A DNA stretch of 64,000 bases from Saccharicrinis sp963677245 (GTDB lineage: Bacteria; Bacteroidota; Bacteroidia; Bacteroidales; Marinilabiliaceae): positions 2,976,001-3,040,000 of the forward strand of contig OY781921.1 in the NCBI GenBank assembly GCA_963677245.1, in the 5' to 3' direction. The position numbers and the translations under genes were made by a program. Below, one piece after another: positions 8,125 through 17,215 of this stretch. A model generated the notes under the pieces. It saw nothing but the letters and a program-made list of their open reading frames with translations. It was not told the origin of the DNA and searched no databases. Positions within the stretch are counted from its first letter, which is position 1. Every line of letters starts with the position of its first letter.

Positions 8125-8445
8125 TCAATATACTTTTATTAAAATCGAATCCCTATTGTTTAAAACCCATTCCGATTCTAACAGAATTTGATGGCCAATG
8201 TTTAAGTTTTGAAGGCCTTCGATTATTTTCCGTACCTCAATGTTTGAATTCGTAACCTCTCTGAATAAAATCCGAACCTTACTTTTTGAGGTATATACCT
8301 TCTCGAATAAAACTTGAACCTCTTTGAACAATATTTGAACCTCTTTGATTAAATCCTGTATCTCTTCGAATAAAATTCGAACCTTGTCGAATGAATCTTG
8401 AACCTTAATGTTTGAGCTCCGTACCTTATTGTTTGTCTTCCATTG
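8125..8445 (-). pseudogene. Heptad-repeat (coiled-coil-like) reading frame, probably decayed
   Basis: One minus-strand frame is open from 8445 to the stop at 8125 (106 codons) through the 21-bp array. It translates to heptads such as KVRILFE, EIQDLIK, EVQILFK, EVQVLFE, KVRILFR and EVRKIIE, an amphipathic coiled-coil pattern, ending in a unique C-terminal tail. It has no ATG: the first usable start is TTG at 8331. An ATG at 8443 opens five codons in the neighbouring frame and then meets TAA; removing one base there would join it to the heptad frame. So this is either a gene with a 1-nt frameshift, a short TTG-started protein, or non-coding repeat DNA that happens to stay open. Confidence 0.4.
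8217..8426. repeat. Tandem array with exact 21-bp period
   Basis: Ten consecutive ACCT (once ATCT) marks fall at exactly 21-bp steps, ending at 8237, 8258, 8279, 8300, 8321, 8342, 8363, 8384, 8405 and 8426. Between them the units are related but degenerate, often of the form TTCGAATAAAATTCGA. There are no spacers or indels, so 21 bp (seven codons) has been kept while base identity has drifted. Confidence 0.9.
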
Positions 8446-8481
8446 CTATACTTAAGCAAACTATAGCAACTTTATTAAACG

Positions 8482-8517
8482 AGAAAGCACGATTATATTA
8501 ATACAATCGTGCTTTCT
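8482..8517 (-). terminator. Terminator-like hairpin after the SprB-repeat gene
   Basis: AGAAAGCACGATT (8482-8494) pairs perfectly with AATCGTGCTTTCT (8505-8517) around a 10-nt loop, 28 bp beyond the stop of the large minus-strand gene. The T tract on the minus strand is weak. Confidence 0.65.
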
Positions 8518-8544
8518 TACGTCTTAAATGAATTACAAATTCAT

Positions 8545-11439
8545 CTAGTATTTTAATAGTTTACCTTGTACTGTTTTAACATCGGAAATAACTTTATAAA
8601 AGAAAATTCTTTCGGTACTATTTCCTCCGGTTAATTTAAATGTATACTCAATACCTGATCCTAAATAACCTTGATAAATATTTTCTACAATTAGGCCTGT
8701 CAGATCATACACCTCTATTTTAACATAGGAGTCCACTGATGAAGTGACTTGTAATTTTGCTTCAGTTCTAAACGGATTAGGATAAGCTGAAACTAACAAT
8801 TGGTGATCTGACAATTCCTGTATAGCAGTTGTTATGAGTTGATTGGTTGGAATTTGCTGAATAAACACATCCGTACTGGCTTTGTAGGCCACTTCAATAT
8901 ACTCAGGAAAATAGTTCTCAATATCCGGATGATCGAAGCAAACGGTATAGCTGATGGTAAAATTGTCATCGCGACATTTTCCAAAGTTGCTGATATCATC
9001 TAATTTAAATCCATATACACCGGTTGTTGGATCTGTTATGTTTTTCTCCACCTTATAATTCTTAGAGTTCTCTACATCACTGATATAGCCATAATCTAAT
9101 CCTACTACCAAATGCGACAAGTCATGTTCAGCTTTGCCATTAGTATATACGGTCATAGAAATCTCGTAGCAATTATCACCAATAGGTGTGATTTCATCTA
9201 TCTCGCTGTAAAAGCCATCTTCAAATAAATCATCAGAAATCTCTCCTGAACCATTATCATCTCCAGAATCATCATCTCCGCCTGAAGAATCGTCAGCAGA
9301 ACATTGAATGGTAATGGTATCTGCAGCAAAACATCCTTCAGCATTTAAAGCGGTGTAGGCTATAGTCGCAGAACCTGTACCTGCATAATAGTTTAAAGTA
9401 TTTAAAGAGCTGGATTCAATATAATAAGTATCATTATCCAGTATTTCCCAGTTAAAAGTATTGGCACCGGAAACAATTGCCTGAATACTGTTTCCACTTG
9501 TTTCACATGCCGGGTTTTCTGGCTGAATTAATTCCACACTTACTTCATCTGCAGTATCAATTGTTACTTCTTCAGTAATTGTACATCCATTTTCATCTTT
9601 CACTTCAACTATATAATTGCCGGGATTAACATTGTCCCTCTGTGCGCCTAGATAACCATCGCTCCAAAGAAAAACATATGGAGCCAGTCCTCCACTTGCT
9701 GTTAAATCAACGCTTCCGGTTAAGGCACCTCCACAAGCAGGTTGTGCTATACTTGAGGTTACGGAAATATTCTGGCTTACGCTTGAAATTGAAATGGTCT
9801 CTGTTTTTTCACAACCCAACGCATCAGTCATGGTTATGGTATAATCACCAGCTTCTGTTGCAATATAAGGCGAGCTAATCAATTCTCCATTAAGATAATA
9901 TTCATAGGAAGGCATGCCGCCCGTTCCATTAAAACTTAGCTCAACATTAGTATCCGGGCTATCACAATCAGTGCGGGAAATAGATTGGTTTAAATTCAGT
10001 TCCTGACGATCAGCCAGGTTAATTGTTCTGGTTGCTTCACATCCATTCACATCAGTAACTGTTACGCGATATCTGCCACTTTCTACTCCGGTAATTGATG
10101 AGGTGGTTTCCCCATTATCCCACAAATAGGTATAAGGTTCCGAACCATATCGTACATCAGTAATGCTCACAGTTCCGTCATCTCCACCATGGCAAGTTGG
10201 ATTGATAACAGCGGTACTTAAAGATAATTTTTTGATACCAACAGCTGTACTATTTTTAGCACTACAACCTTCTGCATCTACCACAGTTAAAGAATAACTG
10301 CCAGAATTTACATCGCTAAGGTTAGCTGTTGTGTCCTGATTAGACCATTCGTAGGAGTAAGGAGCTGTACCTCCACTCACCGAACTTTCAATGGTTCCCT
10401 GACCTTCCTGATAACATTCAAGAATATTTGGGGTTAAGCTTACTGCTAAATCCGTTTCTTCTTTAAGCTGAATTGTTTCGTAATGACTACAACCATTACT
10501 ATCCAGAATCTGCACAGAATAATTACCGGCATATACATTGTTTAAATTACTTTCAGTGCCTCCATTATTCCAGGTGTAAGCATATGGTGCAGTTCCTCCG
10601 CTTACATTTAAGCTAATGCTTCCATCCTTGCTTGCACAACTTGGGTTTACCAATTCTGTTTGAACAGATAAAGAAGATTCCGGCTGTAATATTTCGGTTT
10701 GTAAAGTAACTGTTGCTCCTGAAGCATCAGAAATAATAACCTCATATGACCCTACTTTTAAACCACTTATATTTTGAGAAGTACTTCCGTTACTCCATTC
10801 AAAAGTAAAGGGAGCTGTTCCTCCATCAATTGTTATCTCAGCAGATCCATTATTTCCGCCAAAGCAGGATACATCTTGTTTTTGAATACTAGCAGTAAAA
10901 TCATTGCTTTCTTCAACAGGAATTTCTATTTCTTCGTAGAATACGCAGGTAGCTGCTTTATAGGCTATTTTAATACTGTCTTTCAAACTCTCAAGGCAAT
11001 CAAAATCTCCACATACGGTATAAGATAGCGTAAAAGATCCGCTTTTTTTATCTTCTCCAAAACCCTGAATTTCGTCAATCTTAAAACCACTTAAGCCTGT
11101 TGACGGATCTGAAGTTGGAATCTCCATAATCCATCCTTCGGAATTAGAAACATTACTTATTTCGCCACAAGGAACCTCTACTACCATATGTGAAAGTGCA
11201 TGATGACAGCCTGCTTCAACATTAATTTGTAATTGAATATTTAGGCAACCGTCATTTTCATCAAATTGAAGTAATTCTGCTGAATAGTAATTATCACCAC
11301 ATTCTCGGGTTGTTTCCTCTGGAGCTGAAGCCTTTATTTGTTGTGTTAAGAATGAAAAGACAACTAAACTAATTACTGCCATCCATGTACTTTTTTTAAG
11401 CTGCTTAAAAAAAGTGCGCTCTATTATCGTATTTTTCAT
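8545..11439 (-). CDS. Large T9SS-exported surface protein with SprB-like repeats
   Basis: This 964-residue protein begins with a signal peptide (positive start, hydrophobic VISLVVFSFL, cleavage near IKA-SAP). A ~125-residue domain follows (about 45-170), then six SprB-type repeats of ~75 residues (about 180-640) built around GGTAPYxYxWSNG and GxYxVxVxDxxGC, and a related Ig-like unit. An acidic Gly/Ser/Asp linker leads to a second copy of the N-terminal domain (about 740-865, sharing DPTTGxxGFKxDxIxxFG). The last ~80 residues are a type A T9SS sorting domain (AYPNPFRTEAKLQV through KVISDVKTVQGKLLKY), so the mature protein should be secreted or surface-anchored. SprB repeats occur in adhesins of gliding Bacteroidota; a motility or adhesion role here is inference. 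No T9SS machinery genes lie nearby. Confidence 0.9.
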   Translation of the reverse strand: MKNTIIERTFFKQLKKSTWMAVISLVVFSFLTQQIKASAPEETTRECGDNYYSAELLQFDENDGCLNIQLQINVEAGCHHALSHMVVEVPCGEISNVSNSEGWIMEIPTSDPSTGLSGFKIDEIQGFGEDKKSGSFTLSYTVCGDFDCLESLKDSIKIAYKAATCVFYEEIEIPVEESNDFTASIQKQDVSCFGGNNGSAEITIDGGTAPFTFEWSNGSTSQNISGLKVGSYEVIISDASGATVTLQTEILQPESSLSVQTELVNPSCASKDGSISLNVSGGTAPYAYTWNNGGTESNLNNVYAGNYSVQILDSNGCSHYETIQLKEETDLAVSLTPNILECYQEGQGTIESSVSGGTAPYSYEWSNQDTTANLSDVNSGSYSLTVVDAEGCSAKNSTAVGIKKLSLSTAVINPTCHGGDDGTVSITDVRYGSEPYTYLWDNGETTSSITGVESGRYRVTVTDVNGCEATRTINLADRQELNLNQSISRTDCDSPDTNVELSFNGTGGMPSYEYYLNGELISSPYIATEAGDYTITMTDALGCEKTETISISSVSQNISVTSSIAQPACGGALTGSVDLTASGGLAPYVFLWSDGYLGAQRDNVNPGNYIVEVKDENGCTITEEVTIDTADEVSVELIQPENPACETSGNSIQAIVSGANTFNWEILDNDTYYIESSSLNTLNYYAGTGSATIAYTALNAEGCFAADTITIQCSADDSSGGDDDSGDDNGSGEISDDLFEDGFYSEIDEITPIGDNCYEISMTVYTNGKAEHDLSHLVVGLDYGYISDVENSKNYKVEKNITDPTTGVYGFKLDDISNFGKCRDDNFTISYTVCFDHPDIENYFPEYIEVAYKASTDVFIQQIPTNQLITTAIQELSDHQLLVSAYPNPFRTEAKLQVTSSVDSYVKIEVYDLTGLIVENIYQGYLGSGIEYTFKLTGGNSTERIFFYKVISDVKTVQGKLLKY

Positions 11440-11568
11440 CTTCGTGTTGTGCGTGTGTTGAGGTTGATACGTTTAGTCAATAAAATAGCTACTTTAATCA
11501 GTAAATAAAATCATATTATCAAAGTGTCAATTTAAATTACTGAATAAGGTGCTACCCATATATTTTAT

Positions 11569-11576
11569 TATTTTTG
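11569..11576 (+). promoter_or_regulatory. Promoter -7 box for dCMP deaminase/CtpA unit
   Basis: TATTTTTG exactly matches TAnnTTTG, 86 bp before the start codon of the deaminase gene. No clear -33 TTG box is seen. Confidence 0.5.
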
Positions 11577-11661
11577 CTTCGCATTAAACCACATACGTTG
11601 ATCATAAAGCAATTCTGTTCTTCTAAAAAAACGGATTGATCAATAATTATAGAGTTACTTC

Positions 11662-12111
11662 ATGAACGAAAAAGATTTACCTGCGGAGAAAAAGCAGTTT
11701 TTATTGGATAAGAGATACTTGCGGATGGCGCATATATGGGCCGAGAATTCGTATTGTATCAGAAGGCAGGTTGGCGCATTGCTTGTAAAGGATAAAATGA
11801 TTATCAGTGATGGTTACAATGGAACACCGGCTGGTTTTGAAAACAATTGCGAAGACGAAAACAATATCACAAAACCTTATGTTTTACATGCTGAAGCGAA
11901 TGCCATAACTAAAGTAGCCCGATCGAACAATAGCTCCGAGGGAGCAACGCTATATGTAACCTGTTCGCCATGTATTGAGTGTGCTAAACTTATTGTGCAG
12001 GCAGGTATTACAAGGGTAGTGTATAACCAAAAGTACAGGGTGGAAGATGGAATTATGCTGCTTAAAAGAGCCGATATTCAAACGATTCATATAGATTTAG
12101 ATTCAGAATAA
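11662..12111 (+). CDS. Deoxycytidylate (dCMP) deaminase family
   Basis: This 149-residue cytosolic zinc enzyme should convert dCMP to dUMP for thymidylate synthesis. It has the CDA-fold motifs: HAEANAI near residue 75 (zinc His and catalytic Glu) and CSPCIECAK (the two zinc cysteines), plus the substrate loop GYNGTPAGFEN typical of dCMP deaminases and ComEB. The N terminus MNEKDLPAEKKQFLLDKRYLR is usual for Bacteroidota members. The gene ends 10 bp before the CtpA-type protease, so the two are likely co-transcribed. Confidence 0.92.
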   Translation: MNEKDLPAEKKQFLLDKRYLRMAHIWAENSYCIRRQVGALLVKDKMIISDGYNGTPAGFENNCEDENNITKPYVLHAEANAITKVARSNNSSEGATLYVTCSPCIECAKLIVQAGITRVVYNQKYRVEDGIMLLKRADIQTIHIDLDSE

Positions 12112-12121
12112 AGATTAAGAT

Positions 12122-13729
12122 ATGGGATATAAAAACACAAGAAAACAGATATTTCAACCAATAATATTTGCGCTGGTACTTATTGTGGGAATTTTTATTG
12201 GCTATGCCATTTTACCCATTAAGTCAGGCAAAAAGAATCCTCTAGTTATCTATCCGGAAACGAATAAGATTGAAGCCATTATTGATTTAATTCAGGAGGA
12301 ATATGTAGATACAGTAAACACAGAAAAACTTCAAGAGGAAATTATTCCTGAAATTCTGAAAAAGCTGGATCCTCATACTGTATACATCCCTGCTAAAGAT
12401 TTACAGAATGTGAACGAAGAATTATCCAGTGGTTTTGGAGGAATTGGAGTTCAGTTTAGTATTCAAAAAGATACGGTAATGGTTGTGGCTGTTGTTTCCG
12501 GCGGTCCTTCAGAAAAAGTGGGTATTTTGCCAGGCGATAGAATTGTATCTGTCAATGATTCTGTGATTGCCGGAAATGGTATTAAAAACTCAGTGGTACT
12601 AAAATTACTGCGCGGAGAAATGGGAACTCAGGTTAAAGTGGGCGTAATCAGAAGAAAATTGACCGAGCCATTACAATTTGATATTACCCGTGGCAACATT
12701 CCAATGTATAGTGTAGATGTTTCGTACATGGTCACCGATGAAGTGGGCTATATTAAAGTGAGTCGATTTGCTATGAATACTTATGGTGAATTTTTAACGG
12801 CTTTGGCTAAATTAAAAGCGAATAGTTGTAAGAAAATAGTTGTTGACTTTAGAGGAAACTCTGGAGGTTATTTAGATGTAGCCATTAATTTATGTAATGA
12901 GTTCTTACATAATGGTGATATGATTGTGTATACCGAGGGCAAAGCTCATCCACGACAGGAAGTATATGCCAACGGAAAAGGAACTTGTCAGGAAACAGAG
13001 ATCGCTGTTTTAATTGATGAATTCTCAGCTTCAGCCAGTGAAATCTTTGCCGGAGCTATTCAGGATAACGACAGGGGAATTGTTGTGGGACGTCGCTCCT
13101 TTGGTAAAGGACTGGTTCAAAATCAAATTTCGCTAAAAGACGGTTCTGCCTTGCGTTTAACCATTAGCAGGTATTATACACCGTCGGGCAGATGTATTCA
13201 AAAGCCTTACGAAAATGGGACTGAAGAGTACTATAAAGATATTGTAGAACGTTATCAGCACGGAGAATTCTTTTCTCAGGATAGTATCGATGTAAATGAT
13301 TCTTTACAATACAAAACCAAGGAAGGCAGAATTGTATATGGTGGCGGCGGCATTATGCCCGATCATTTTATACCAAGAGATACATTGGGCTTAACTAACT
13401 ATTATTACAAAGTTCGCGAAAACGGTTTAATTTATCGCTTTGCATTAGAGTATACCGATAATAACAGAACGAGTCTTGAAAAGTATACTAAGGTTGAAGA
13501 TTTAAAAGCTTATTTAAATAAACAAGCGATTTTAGATGATTTTAATAAGTACACTAAAAAGGAAGGTGTAAAGATGAACCGCAAAGAGTATAATATTTCG
13601 AAAGATATTATTGATGTAGAATTGAAAGCCTATATTGCCAGAAATATAATTGACAATGAAGGTTTTTACCCAATATTGTCAGAAATTGATGAGGAACTAC
13701 AAGCTGCGGTTAAGCTGATGACTGAATAA
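12122..13729 (+). CDS. S41 family C-terminal processing peptidase
   Basis: This 535-residue periplasmic serine protease is of the CtpA/Prc type. It has an N-terminal membrane anchor (IIFALVLIVGIFIGYAIL, residues ~14-31), a PDZ domain (about 95-185, GGIGVQFSIQ to GDRIVSVNDS) and the S41 protease domain. The Ser/Lys dyad sits in FSASASEIFAG (Ser 302-306 cluster) and SFGKGLVQ (Lys ~328). It probably trims C termini of envelope proteins. The C-terminal ~150 residues (after MPDHFIPRDT) match the tail common in Bacteroidota members. It shares a transcript with dCMP deaminase and ends at the terminator 13749-13776. Confidence 0.93.
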   Translation: MGYKNTRKQIFQPIIFALVLIVGIFIGYAILPIKSGKKNPLVIYPETNKIEAIIDLIQEEYVDTVNTEKLQEEIIPEILKKLDPHTVYIPAKDLQNVNEELSSGFGGIGVQFSIQKDTVMVVAVVSGGPSEKVGILPGDRIVSVNDSVIAGNGIKNSVVLKLLRGEMGTQVKVGVIRRKLTEPLQFDITRGNIPMYSVDVSYMVTDEVGYIKVSRFAMNTYGEFLTALAKLKANSCKKIVVDFRGNSGGYLDVAINLCNEFLHNGDMIVYTEGKAHPRQEVYANGKGTCQETEIAVLIDEFSASASEIFAGAIQDNDRGIVVGRRSFGKGLVQNQISLKDGSALRLTISRYYTPSGRCIQKPYENGTEEYYKDIVERYQHGEFFSQDSIDVNDSLQYKTKEGRIVYGGGGIMPDHFIPRDTLGLTNYYYKVRENGLIYRFALEYTDNNRTSLEKYTKVEDLKAYLNKQAILDDFNKYTKKEGVKMNRKEYNISKDIIDVELKAYIARNIIDNEGFYPILSEIDEELQAAVKLMTE

Positions 13730-13748
13730 TAAAAAAATATCATACCCC

Positions 13749-13776
13749 AAAAGCAGTACAATCTTGTGCTGCTTTT
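13749..13776 (+). terminator. Terminator after the S41 peptidase gene
   Basis: AAAAGCAGTAC (13749-13759) pairs with GTGCTGCTTTT (13766-13776), 11 bp with one G-U pair, followed by a T tract. It supports starting the next gene downstream at 13872. Confidence 0.8.
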
Positions 13777-13871
13777 TTTATGCCATTGTGTCACCATTAT
13801 CAATTGGCACAATAAGTGCTATTCTAAGCAAAATAAAAATACATACCTTTACATACAAAGAGGAGGATAGA

Positions 13872-14120
13872 ATGGGTTTATTACGAACGATTTTAATTAT
13901 TGCTATTGTCTACTACATAATTCGTTTTCTGGGTCGTGTGGTTTTGCCATGGTTTTTGGGTAAACAAATGAGTAAAATGACTGGTCAGAACTACCAAAGG
14001 AGGGCGAATTTCAATCATAAAGAGAAAGAAGGAAAAGTCACTATTCAGAAAAAACAAGCTACCCAAAAAATGACATCTTCAGACATGGGAGAGTATGTAG
14101 ATTTTGAAGAAGTTAAATAA
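13872..14120 (+). CDS. Small membrane protein, DUF4834-like
   Basis: This 82-residue protein has one N-terminal membrane helix (LLRTILIIAIVYYIIRFLGRVVLPWFL) and a charged cytoplasmic tail ending SSDMGEYVDFEEVK. This matches the DUF4834 family of small Bacteroidota proteins, whose function is unknown to me. I set the start at 13872 because it follows a strong AGAGGAGGA ribosome-binding site, and because the longer frame to 13764 begins inside the terminator of the previous gene. No partner can be inferred; the oxidase genes start 85 bp downstream. Confidence 0.75.
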   Translation: MGLLRTILIIAIVYYIIRFLGRVVLPWFLGKQMSKMTGQNYQRRANFNHKEKEGKVTIQKKQATQKMTSSDMGEYVDFEEVK

Positions 14121-14205
14121 AGTTAAAACAAATTAGAAGTTTTGTTGTTGGATGTTAATAGCTATTTGATTATATTTTGATACAATTTGCTAACAACCAA
14201 CAAAT

Positions 14206-15639
14206 ATGGATTTTCCTTTATTTCACTTAGACTTTATGGGCAACCGCATGCTGGTTGCTGTTATTGCCATTTTGCATGTGTTAATCAACCATGCGATAGC
14301 GGTGGGTTTTATTCCTTTAATCACTTTACTTGAGTATTTAGGCTTCAAATCAAAAGATTTTGATCCTGAAAAAAGTGAACGCTGGGATAAATTTTCATAC
14401 AAGTTATTATTTGTTTCTTTTGTTATTACTACTACAGTAGGGGCTTTAACAGGTGTGGGTATATGGTTTGCGGCTGCGCTTGTTAATCCGGCATCAATTG
14501 CCAGTCTTATAAGAGTGTTTTACATGGCCTGGTTTACAGAATGGATCATCTTTGTAACTGAGGTATCGCTTATCATGATATATTTCCTAACCTGGAAAAG
14601 ATCTCGAAAAAGCCGTAAAGCAAAAAAACAACATCTCATATTTGGTGCAGCTTTATCTATATTTTCATGGTTAACCATGGCCATTATTGTTGCTATCCTT
14701 GGCTTTATGATGGATCCGGGAAACTGGAATACAGATAACACATTCTGGTCAGGCGTATTGAATCCGCTTTATATGCCTCAGTTAGTATTCAGGACCGGCT
14801 TAGCCATGATGATGGGCGGAGTATTTGCCTTGTTCTTATCATCATTCTTTCTTAAAAAAGATGATCCAATTAAAGTTCCAGCTACCCGCACAATGTCCTT
14901 ATGGACTTTATTCTGGACTCCAATTGCCGTGCTGGGTGCTTATATCTATTATGTAAAAATCCCAACCTTTATGGTAGGTAACCTTCCTGTTGCATTGGGG
15001 ACACAAGCTTATCAGGATTGGTACAACTCTTTAATCTATATTATTATTAGTGGTGTTGGTTTAGCGGTATTGGTAAGTTTACTTTTACTATGGAAGCCCC
15101 GAAGTTTCCCGAAAGTATGGTTGTGGATTCCATTGGTTATTCTGTTCGGATTTTTAGGAACATTTGAAAGATTACGGGAATTTATTCGTAAACCCTATGT
15201 TATTGCGGATTATATGTACGCGAATGGTTTATTAAAAGAAGATTATCCACTGTACAAAAGGGATGGTATTTTACCACATTCATCTTATACGAGCACTCCC
15301 AAAGTTACCGAAAGGAATATGTTGGAAGCTGGTAAAAATGTTTTTAACATAGCTTGTACCAGATGTCACACTACCCATGGTTTTAATTCCATTGTGGGTA
15401 ATTTCGAAAAAATGTACGGTGCCGATAAACCTTTCGATCCGGTGGCTATGAAAGCCTATATACAAGGAATGCATAATGTTAAAACATATATGCCTCCGTT
15501 CCCCGGAAATGAAAAGGAACTGGATGCTTTGGTCGCTTACATTAAGAAATTACAAATCAATCCTGAAATACTGGAAGGTGTTCAAATCAATGGAGTACCA
15601 ACTAACCCTATTGATATCTCAAGCCTTCAGGATAAATAG
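14206..15639 (+). CDS. Cytochrome bd-superfamily (CydA-like) subunit fused to cytochrome c
   Basis: This 477-residue protein has about nine membrane helices resembling CydA, then a C-terminal c-type haem domain. CydA-like signals are the helix-1 histidines (ILHVLINHAIAVG), ALTGVGIWF, a helix with two glutamates seven apart (EWIIFVTEVS), MMDPGNWN, and REFIRKPYVIADY near the E. coli GRQPW region. The helix-5 haem b558 histidine region reads LVFRTGLAMMMGG, without histidine. The c domain carries CTRCH at ~383 and a likely axial Met in YMPPFPG. It most resembles the OR-C-type branch of the bd superfamily, thought to take electrons from a c-type route rather than quinol; assignment is from memory. 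It lies 51 bp before a second fused subunit. Confidence 0.8.
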   Translation: MDFPLFHLDFMGNRMLVAVIAILHVLINHAIAVGFIPLITLLEYLGFKSKDFDPEKSERWDKFSYKLLFVSFVITTTVGALTGVGIWFAAALVNPASIASLIRVFYMAWFTEWIIFVTEVSLIMIYFLTWKRSRKSRKAKKQHLIFGAALSIFSWLTMAIIVAILGFMMDPGNWNTDNTFWSGVLNPLYMPQLVFRTGLAMMMGGVFALFLSSFFLKKDDPIKVPATRTMSLWTLFWTPIAVLGAYIYYVKIPTFMVGNLPVALGTQAYQDWYNSLIYIIISGVGLAVLVSLLLLWKPRSFPKVWLWIPLVILFGFLGTFERLREFIRKPYVIADYMYANGLLKEDYPLYKRDGILPHSSYTSTPKVTERNMLEAGKNVFNIACTRCHTTHGFNSIVGNFEKMYGADKPFDPVAMKAYIQGMHNVKTYMPPFPGNEKELDALVAYIKKLQINPEILEGVQINGVPTNPIDISSLQDK

Positions 15640-15690
15640 AGATATATTAGTTAAAATGAATTTCTAACCTCATACATAAAAAACTTATAT

Positions 15691-16998
15691 ATGTTAGCTC
15701 AATTACAACTAGTACCTAAAGATATACCCCTGGCTCTTCCTCTGCCAGAGAGTGTACTGATAATATTACTTGTTTTATCTTTTTTACTACATATTTTATT
15801 TGTGAACCTTATGGTAGGTGGTTCTATTCTTACTTTATGGTATGAAGTGAAAGGATTAAAAGATAAAAGATATGATTCGTTGGCATATCAAATAGCCCAA
15901 ACCATAACGGTTAACAAAAGTTTGGCTGTTGTATTAGGTGTTGCTCCTTTGTTATCCATCAACGTATTATATACTATTTATTTTTATTCCGCGAATGCAT
16001 TAACCGGGAAATATTGGATACTGTTAGTGCCTTTGGTTACGTTGGTATTTTTACTTCTATATGCGCATAAATACACCTGGAAAAAACTGGAAAACAATAA
16101 GCCCTTGCATATTGCTATGATTGCTTTGGCTGTAGCATTGTTTTTATTTATCCCTTTTATATTTTTAACCAATATCAACTTAATGTTATTCCCTGAAAAA
16201 TGGGGAGATGTAAAAGGATTCTTTTCAGCCTTAGCTTTACCAAATGTTTTACCGCGTTATTTTCATTTTCTGGTAGCCTCATTAGCTATTACCGGATTAT
16301 TCTTGTTTTACTACATTAGTAGAAAGAGTTTTGAGTTTAAAGAGAATTTACCTGATTTAGATAAATATGACCTTCAGCGGAAATTCTACACCATTGCATT
16401 TGGAACCACTGCATCACAGTTTATATTTGGCCCCTTACTTTTTCTTACGCTACCATCAAAGGGTATTGATTGGAACTTATTTTGGGTTATTTCATTAGGT
16501 GTATCATTTGCTATACCTGCTTTAATATTTATGTGGAAAGAAGTTACAGGTCCGAAGGAAACCATAGGTAAACACTTTATTAAAGTAGTTGCTCTTTTAA
16601 CTATTACTGTCATTTGCATGGGTACCGGTCGACACATATTCAGAGCGAATGCTTTGGAACCTCATCAGAAATTAATGGCTGAAAGAACGGCTAGACACAT
16701 TGAAATGGTAAAGCAGGCTACCCTGGAAGCGGAGATGGGACTTGATGCGCAAGCTGATTTACCTCCTGGTGAGGCCTTGTTTAAGCAATACTGTGCAGTA
16801 TGCCATAAAATTAACGAGCGATTAGTAGGACCTCCGGTAACTGAAATGATTGAGGTGTATTCTGCAGATTTTGATGGCTTTAAAAAATGGGTACGCAAAC
16901 CAGGAAGAAAGAGAATGGATTATCCGGCCATGACCGGATTCCCCCAACTTACAGATCAGGAATTATCAGATTTAGCGGATTATATATTTGAGCAATAA
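15691..16998 (+). CDS. Second bd-like membrane subunit with C-terminal cytochrome c domain
   Basis: This 435-residue protein has about nine membrane helices and a C-terminal cytochrome c domain with CAVCH at ~368 and a likely axial Met in DYPAMTGFP. The membrane part begins with a helix carrying a histidine (SFLLHILFVNLMVGG) and has RYFHFLVASLAITG, which resembles the CydA helix-5 haem ligand region that the partner lacks. This suggests a diverged CydA-like partner rather than a standard CydB. The two genes form a tight unit ended by the hairpin at 17035-17056. Electron acceptor (O2, NO or other) cannot be told from sequence. Alternative label: multi-haem c-type membrane cytochrome. Confidence 0.72.
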   Translation: MLAQLQLVPKDIPLALPLPESVLIILLVLSFLLHILFVNLMVGGSILTLWYEVKGLKDKRYDSLAYQIAQTITVNKSLAVVLGVAPLLSINVLYTIYFYSANALTGKYWILLVPLVTLVFLLLYAHKYTWKKLENNKPLHIAMIALAVALFLFIPFIFLTNINLMLFPEKWGDVKGFFSALALPNVLPRYFHFLVASLAITGLFLFYYISRKSFEFKENLPDLDKYDLQRKFYTIAFGTTASQFIFGPLLFLTLPSKGIDWNLFWVISLGVSFAIPALIFMWKEVTGPKETIGKHFIKVVALLTITVICMGTGRHIFRANALEPHQKLMAERTARHIEMVKQATLEAEMGLDAQADLPPGEALFKQYCAVCHKINERLVGPPVTEMIEVYSADFDGFKKWVRKPGRKRMDYPAMTGFPQLTDQELSDLADYIFEQ

Positions 16999-17034
16999 TT
17001 ACATTAATAATTAAATTCAGAGATTTGTTCAAAT

Positions 17035-17056
17035 GGCTTACTCATATGAGTAGGCC
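17035..17056 (+). terminator. Terminator after the bd-like operon
   Basis: GGCTTACTCA (17035-17044) pairs with TGAGTAGGCC (17047-17056) apart from one T-G position, followed by CTTTTTCTTT. Confidence 0.8.
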
Positions 17057-17215
17057 TTTTTCTTTATTTATCATATCAATTTCAATTGATTTTTGTAGAT
17101 TTCGGTAAATATTTTCATTCACCACATTAAGAGTAAGGCCAAAGCATGAAAAATAACCCTAATCCACTATTATTCTTTTCTTTGTCTTGTTCTTATCTTT
17201 TTATTGAATAATACT

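Noticed and set aside
8217..8426. CRISPR array
   Set aside because: The 21-bp units are contiguous with no spacers, the units are degenerate, and no cas gene is nearby.
9642..9878. Plus-strand frame opposite the SprB-repeat gene
   Set aside because: It is an antisense shadow of repeat-coding DNA with no start context or domain.
13764..13871. N-terminal extension of the DUF4834-like protein (118 residues instead of 82)
   Set aside because: The extension starts inside the terminator of the upstream gene and a strong AGAGGAGGA site lies directly before the ATG at 13872.
14206..16998. Standard CydAB cytochrome bd quinol oxidase
   Set aside because: Both subunits carry CxxCH cytochrome c domains and the first lacks the helix-5 histidine, unlike CydA/CydB.
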